From contig SKRY01000041.1 in NCBI GenBank assembly GCA_007118235.1, positions 1 through 6,450 on the forward strand: DNA of 6,450 nt. Reading direction: 5' to 3'. Shown in pieces: positions 5,513 through 6,450 of this stretch; within the stretch, counting starts at the first letter, position 1, and the number at the start of each line of letters is the position of its first letter. The notes below the pieces were generated by a model that saw only the letters and a program-made list of their open reading frames with translations, had not been told where the DNA came from and searched no databases. This stretch comes from Candidatus Hydrogenedentota bacterium. Lineage in GTDB: Bacteria > Hydrogenedentota > Hydrogenedentia > Hydrogenedentales > SLHB01. The position numbers were made by a program, and so were the translations under genes.

Positions 5513-6148
5513 TTAATCAAGCGCCTTCAAGGCTTCCCGTATCGGGGTATCCCCCTCAAGCACATCGAAGGTCTTTCCCACGGCCGCCGGGGTTTCCAAG
5601 GATTCCACAATAACCTGGGCCACGTCCTCACGCGCGATTTCGCCGCTCCGGCCCAGGGAGGGGGCAAGGTCCACGGTCCCTCGGCCGGGGCCGTCGGTCA
5701 GCCGGCCCGGCCGGACGATGGTGTAGTCCAGCGCGGTCTGCCGAAGATAGAAATCCGCGATGCCCTTGGCCCGGTAGTAATGGGAGATCTTGTGGCCCTC
5801 GCTCCAGGGATCGGCGTTTATCGAACTCAACATGATGAACCGTTTAATGCCGGCGTCCATCGCGCTGTCGATGAGATGAACCGCGCCGATCTCGTCCACG
5901 AGAATGGTCTTGTCCGGGCCAGTCTTGGAACCGGAGCCTGCCGCGAAGACAACGGCGCCGCAGCCCGAATCCTCGAGGCGGGTGCGGTTTTCCAGGTCAG
6001 CCACAAACGTTTCCACCTCCATGGCCTCGAACTTCGCTCTCTGATTCGCGTCACGGATCATCGCCACGGGTTGGCCCCCACGCTCTTTCAATTGCCGCGC
6101 CACCCGGCTCGCCGTATTCCCATTCGCACCAGCCACCAAGACACGCAT
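5513..6148 (-). CDS. NAD(P)-binding atypical short-chain dehydrogenase (NAD(P)H-binding, YwnB/SDR_a5-like)
   Basis: This 211-residue Rossmann-fold protein starts MRVLVAGANGNTASRVARQL, giving a nucleotide-binding loop GANGNTA at residues 7-13, close to the GxxGxxG of atypical SDRs. Further family marks are FVADLEN (second acidic strand end, about 48-54), VVFAAGSG, the FIMLSSINAD strand at about 104-113, the YYRAK motif near 123-127 (spaced like the YxxxK of SDRs), and DYTIVRPGRLTD, typical of the NmrA/YwnB-like group. Such proteins are often described as NADH-flavin reductase-like or redox-sensing epimerase relatives; the substrate cannot be told. The start has a strong GAGGAG site (6161-6156) at 7 nt. 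No link to ATP synthase is evident beyond adjacency. Confidence 0.85.
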   Translation of the reverse strand: MRVLVAGANGNTASRVARQLKERGGQPVAMIRDANQRAKFEAMEVETFVADLENRTRLEDSGCGAVVFAAGSGSKTGPDKTILVDEIGAVHLIDSAMDAGIKRFIMLSSINADPWSEGHKISHYYRAKGIADFYLRQTALDYTIVRPGRLTDGPGRGTVDLAPSLGRSGEIAREDVAQVIVESLETPAAVGKTFDVLEGDTPIREALKALD

Positions 6149-6190
6149 GCCGATTCTCCTCTTGCCTATGTATGGATTTCAGACCGCCGC

Positions 6191-6212
6191 GCCCCTCCCA
6201 GGGAGCGGGGGC
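6191..6212 (-). terminator. GC-rich hairpin after the phosphatase gene (weak terminator candidate)
   Basis: Four bases after the phosphatase stop, an inverted repeat GCCCC (6191-6195) and GGGGC (6208-6212) encloses a second pairing TCCC/GGGA, with a three-base bulge on one side. No T-run follows on the minus strand, so intrinsic termination is doubtful. It may only stabilise the mRNA end or be incidental. Confidence 0.25.
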
Positions 6213-6216
6213 CTTG

Positions 6217-6450
6217 CTACCCCCGCACCTCAACGGCCAGGATGGACGTATCGTCTTCTTGGCGGGCGCCCTCCCGCCATTGGCGCGTGCGCTCAACCAA
6301 GCTGTTGACGCTTTCCTTGAGCGAAGAGTCGGCGTGTTCTCTCAAGTGATGAAGCATTCGCTCGACGCCGAAGAGTTCCCCTTGCGTGTTCATGGCCTCC
6401 TCTATCCCATCGGAATATAGGTACAAACGGTCACCGCCGTTGAGGTCCAC
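6217..6450 (-). CDS. PP2C/SpoIIE-type serine phosphatase, C-terminal fragment (runs off the window)
   Basis: Only the last 77 codons are inside the window; the frame is open at 6450, so the true start lies beyond. The visible part holds two hallmarks of the SpoIIE/RsbU phosphatase domain: GDRLYLYSDGIEEAMN, with the metal-binding Asp in SDG, and close to the end QEDDTSILAVEV, with the metal-binding DD. Between them lies FGVERMLHHLREH, also typical (FG.erl...l). These enzymes dephosphorylate anti-sigma antagonist (STAS) proteins or related switches. The N-terminal sensor or receiver domains cannot be seen. The gene ends with TAG at 6219-6217, 68 bases before the SDR gene. Confidence 0.88.
   Translation of the reverse strand: MDLNGGDRLYLYSDGIEEAMNTQGELFGVERMLHHLREHADSSLKESVNSLVERTRQWREGARQEDDTSILAVEVRG

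Noticed and set aside
6149..6216. Intrinsic terminator plus new promoter between the phosphatase and the SDR gene
   Set aside because: A GC hairpin is present but no T-run follows it, and I see no convincing -35/-10 pair in the 68 bases, so transcription of the two genes cannot be separated on sequence alone.

Overview
The window carries a single run of genes, all on the minus strand. It reads as the 5' two-thirds of an F-type ATP synthase (F1Fo) operon, preceded by three unrelated or accessory genes. In transcription order (high to low coordinates) it holds: the C-terminal end of a PP2C/SpoIIE-type phosphatase (6450-6217, cut by the window edge), a small NAD(P)-binding atypical SDR protein (6148-5513), an AtpZ-like two-helix membrane protein (5470-5237), a strong sigma70-type promoter (5196-5168), an AtpI-like protein (5081-4692), subunit a (atpB, 4687-3953), a very unusual 324-residue four-hairpin c-like protein (3908-2934), an ordinary single-hairpin subunit c (atpE, 2872-2555), two b-type stator subunits (2390-1959 and 1962-1204), delta (atpH, 1207-635) and the first 218 residues of alpha (atpA, 654-1, cut by the window edge). 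Gamma, beta and epsilon would be expected beyond position 1.

The most remarkable item is the c-like concatemer. Four c-type helical hairpins, repeating every 80-84 residues, are fused in one chain. The essential ion-binding Glu/Asp of helix 2 is absent from all four: Gln in hairpins 2-4, Gly in hairpin 1. The helix-1 Gln of the Na+ site is also replaced in all four. The adjacent single-hairpin c keeps a complete Na+-type ligand set (Q54, V85, E87, T88, Y92). The operon therefore appears to encode a mixed rotor, or a rotor plus a c-derived accessory protein, in which one partner cannot bind the coupling ion in the usual way. The nearest precedent I know is the hybrid F/V rotor of Acetobacterium woodii, whose V-like c1 has two hairpins and one binding site. 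Four hairpins with none goes well beyond that.

Other notable points: one of the two b subunits (252 aa) has an extra N-terminal hydrophobic segment and a roughly 70-residue probably extracytoplasmic domain. The b, delta and alpha genes are tightly overlapped (TTGA, ATGA and 20 bp). The two c genes are separated by a short spacer with a GC-rich hairpin, and a 152-base spacer follows the single-hairpin c.

The organism is a GC-rich bacterium. The b'-b-delta-alpha order, with the a and c genes upstream, is found in several Gram-negative-type lineages. The SpoIIE-type phosphatase and the divergent proteins would fit Planctomycetota, Hydrogenedentota or a related or deltaproteobacterial lineage, but nothing here fixes the phylum. 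That assignment is only a guess.
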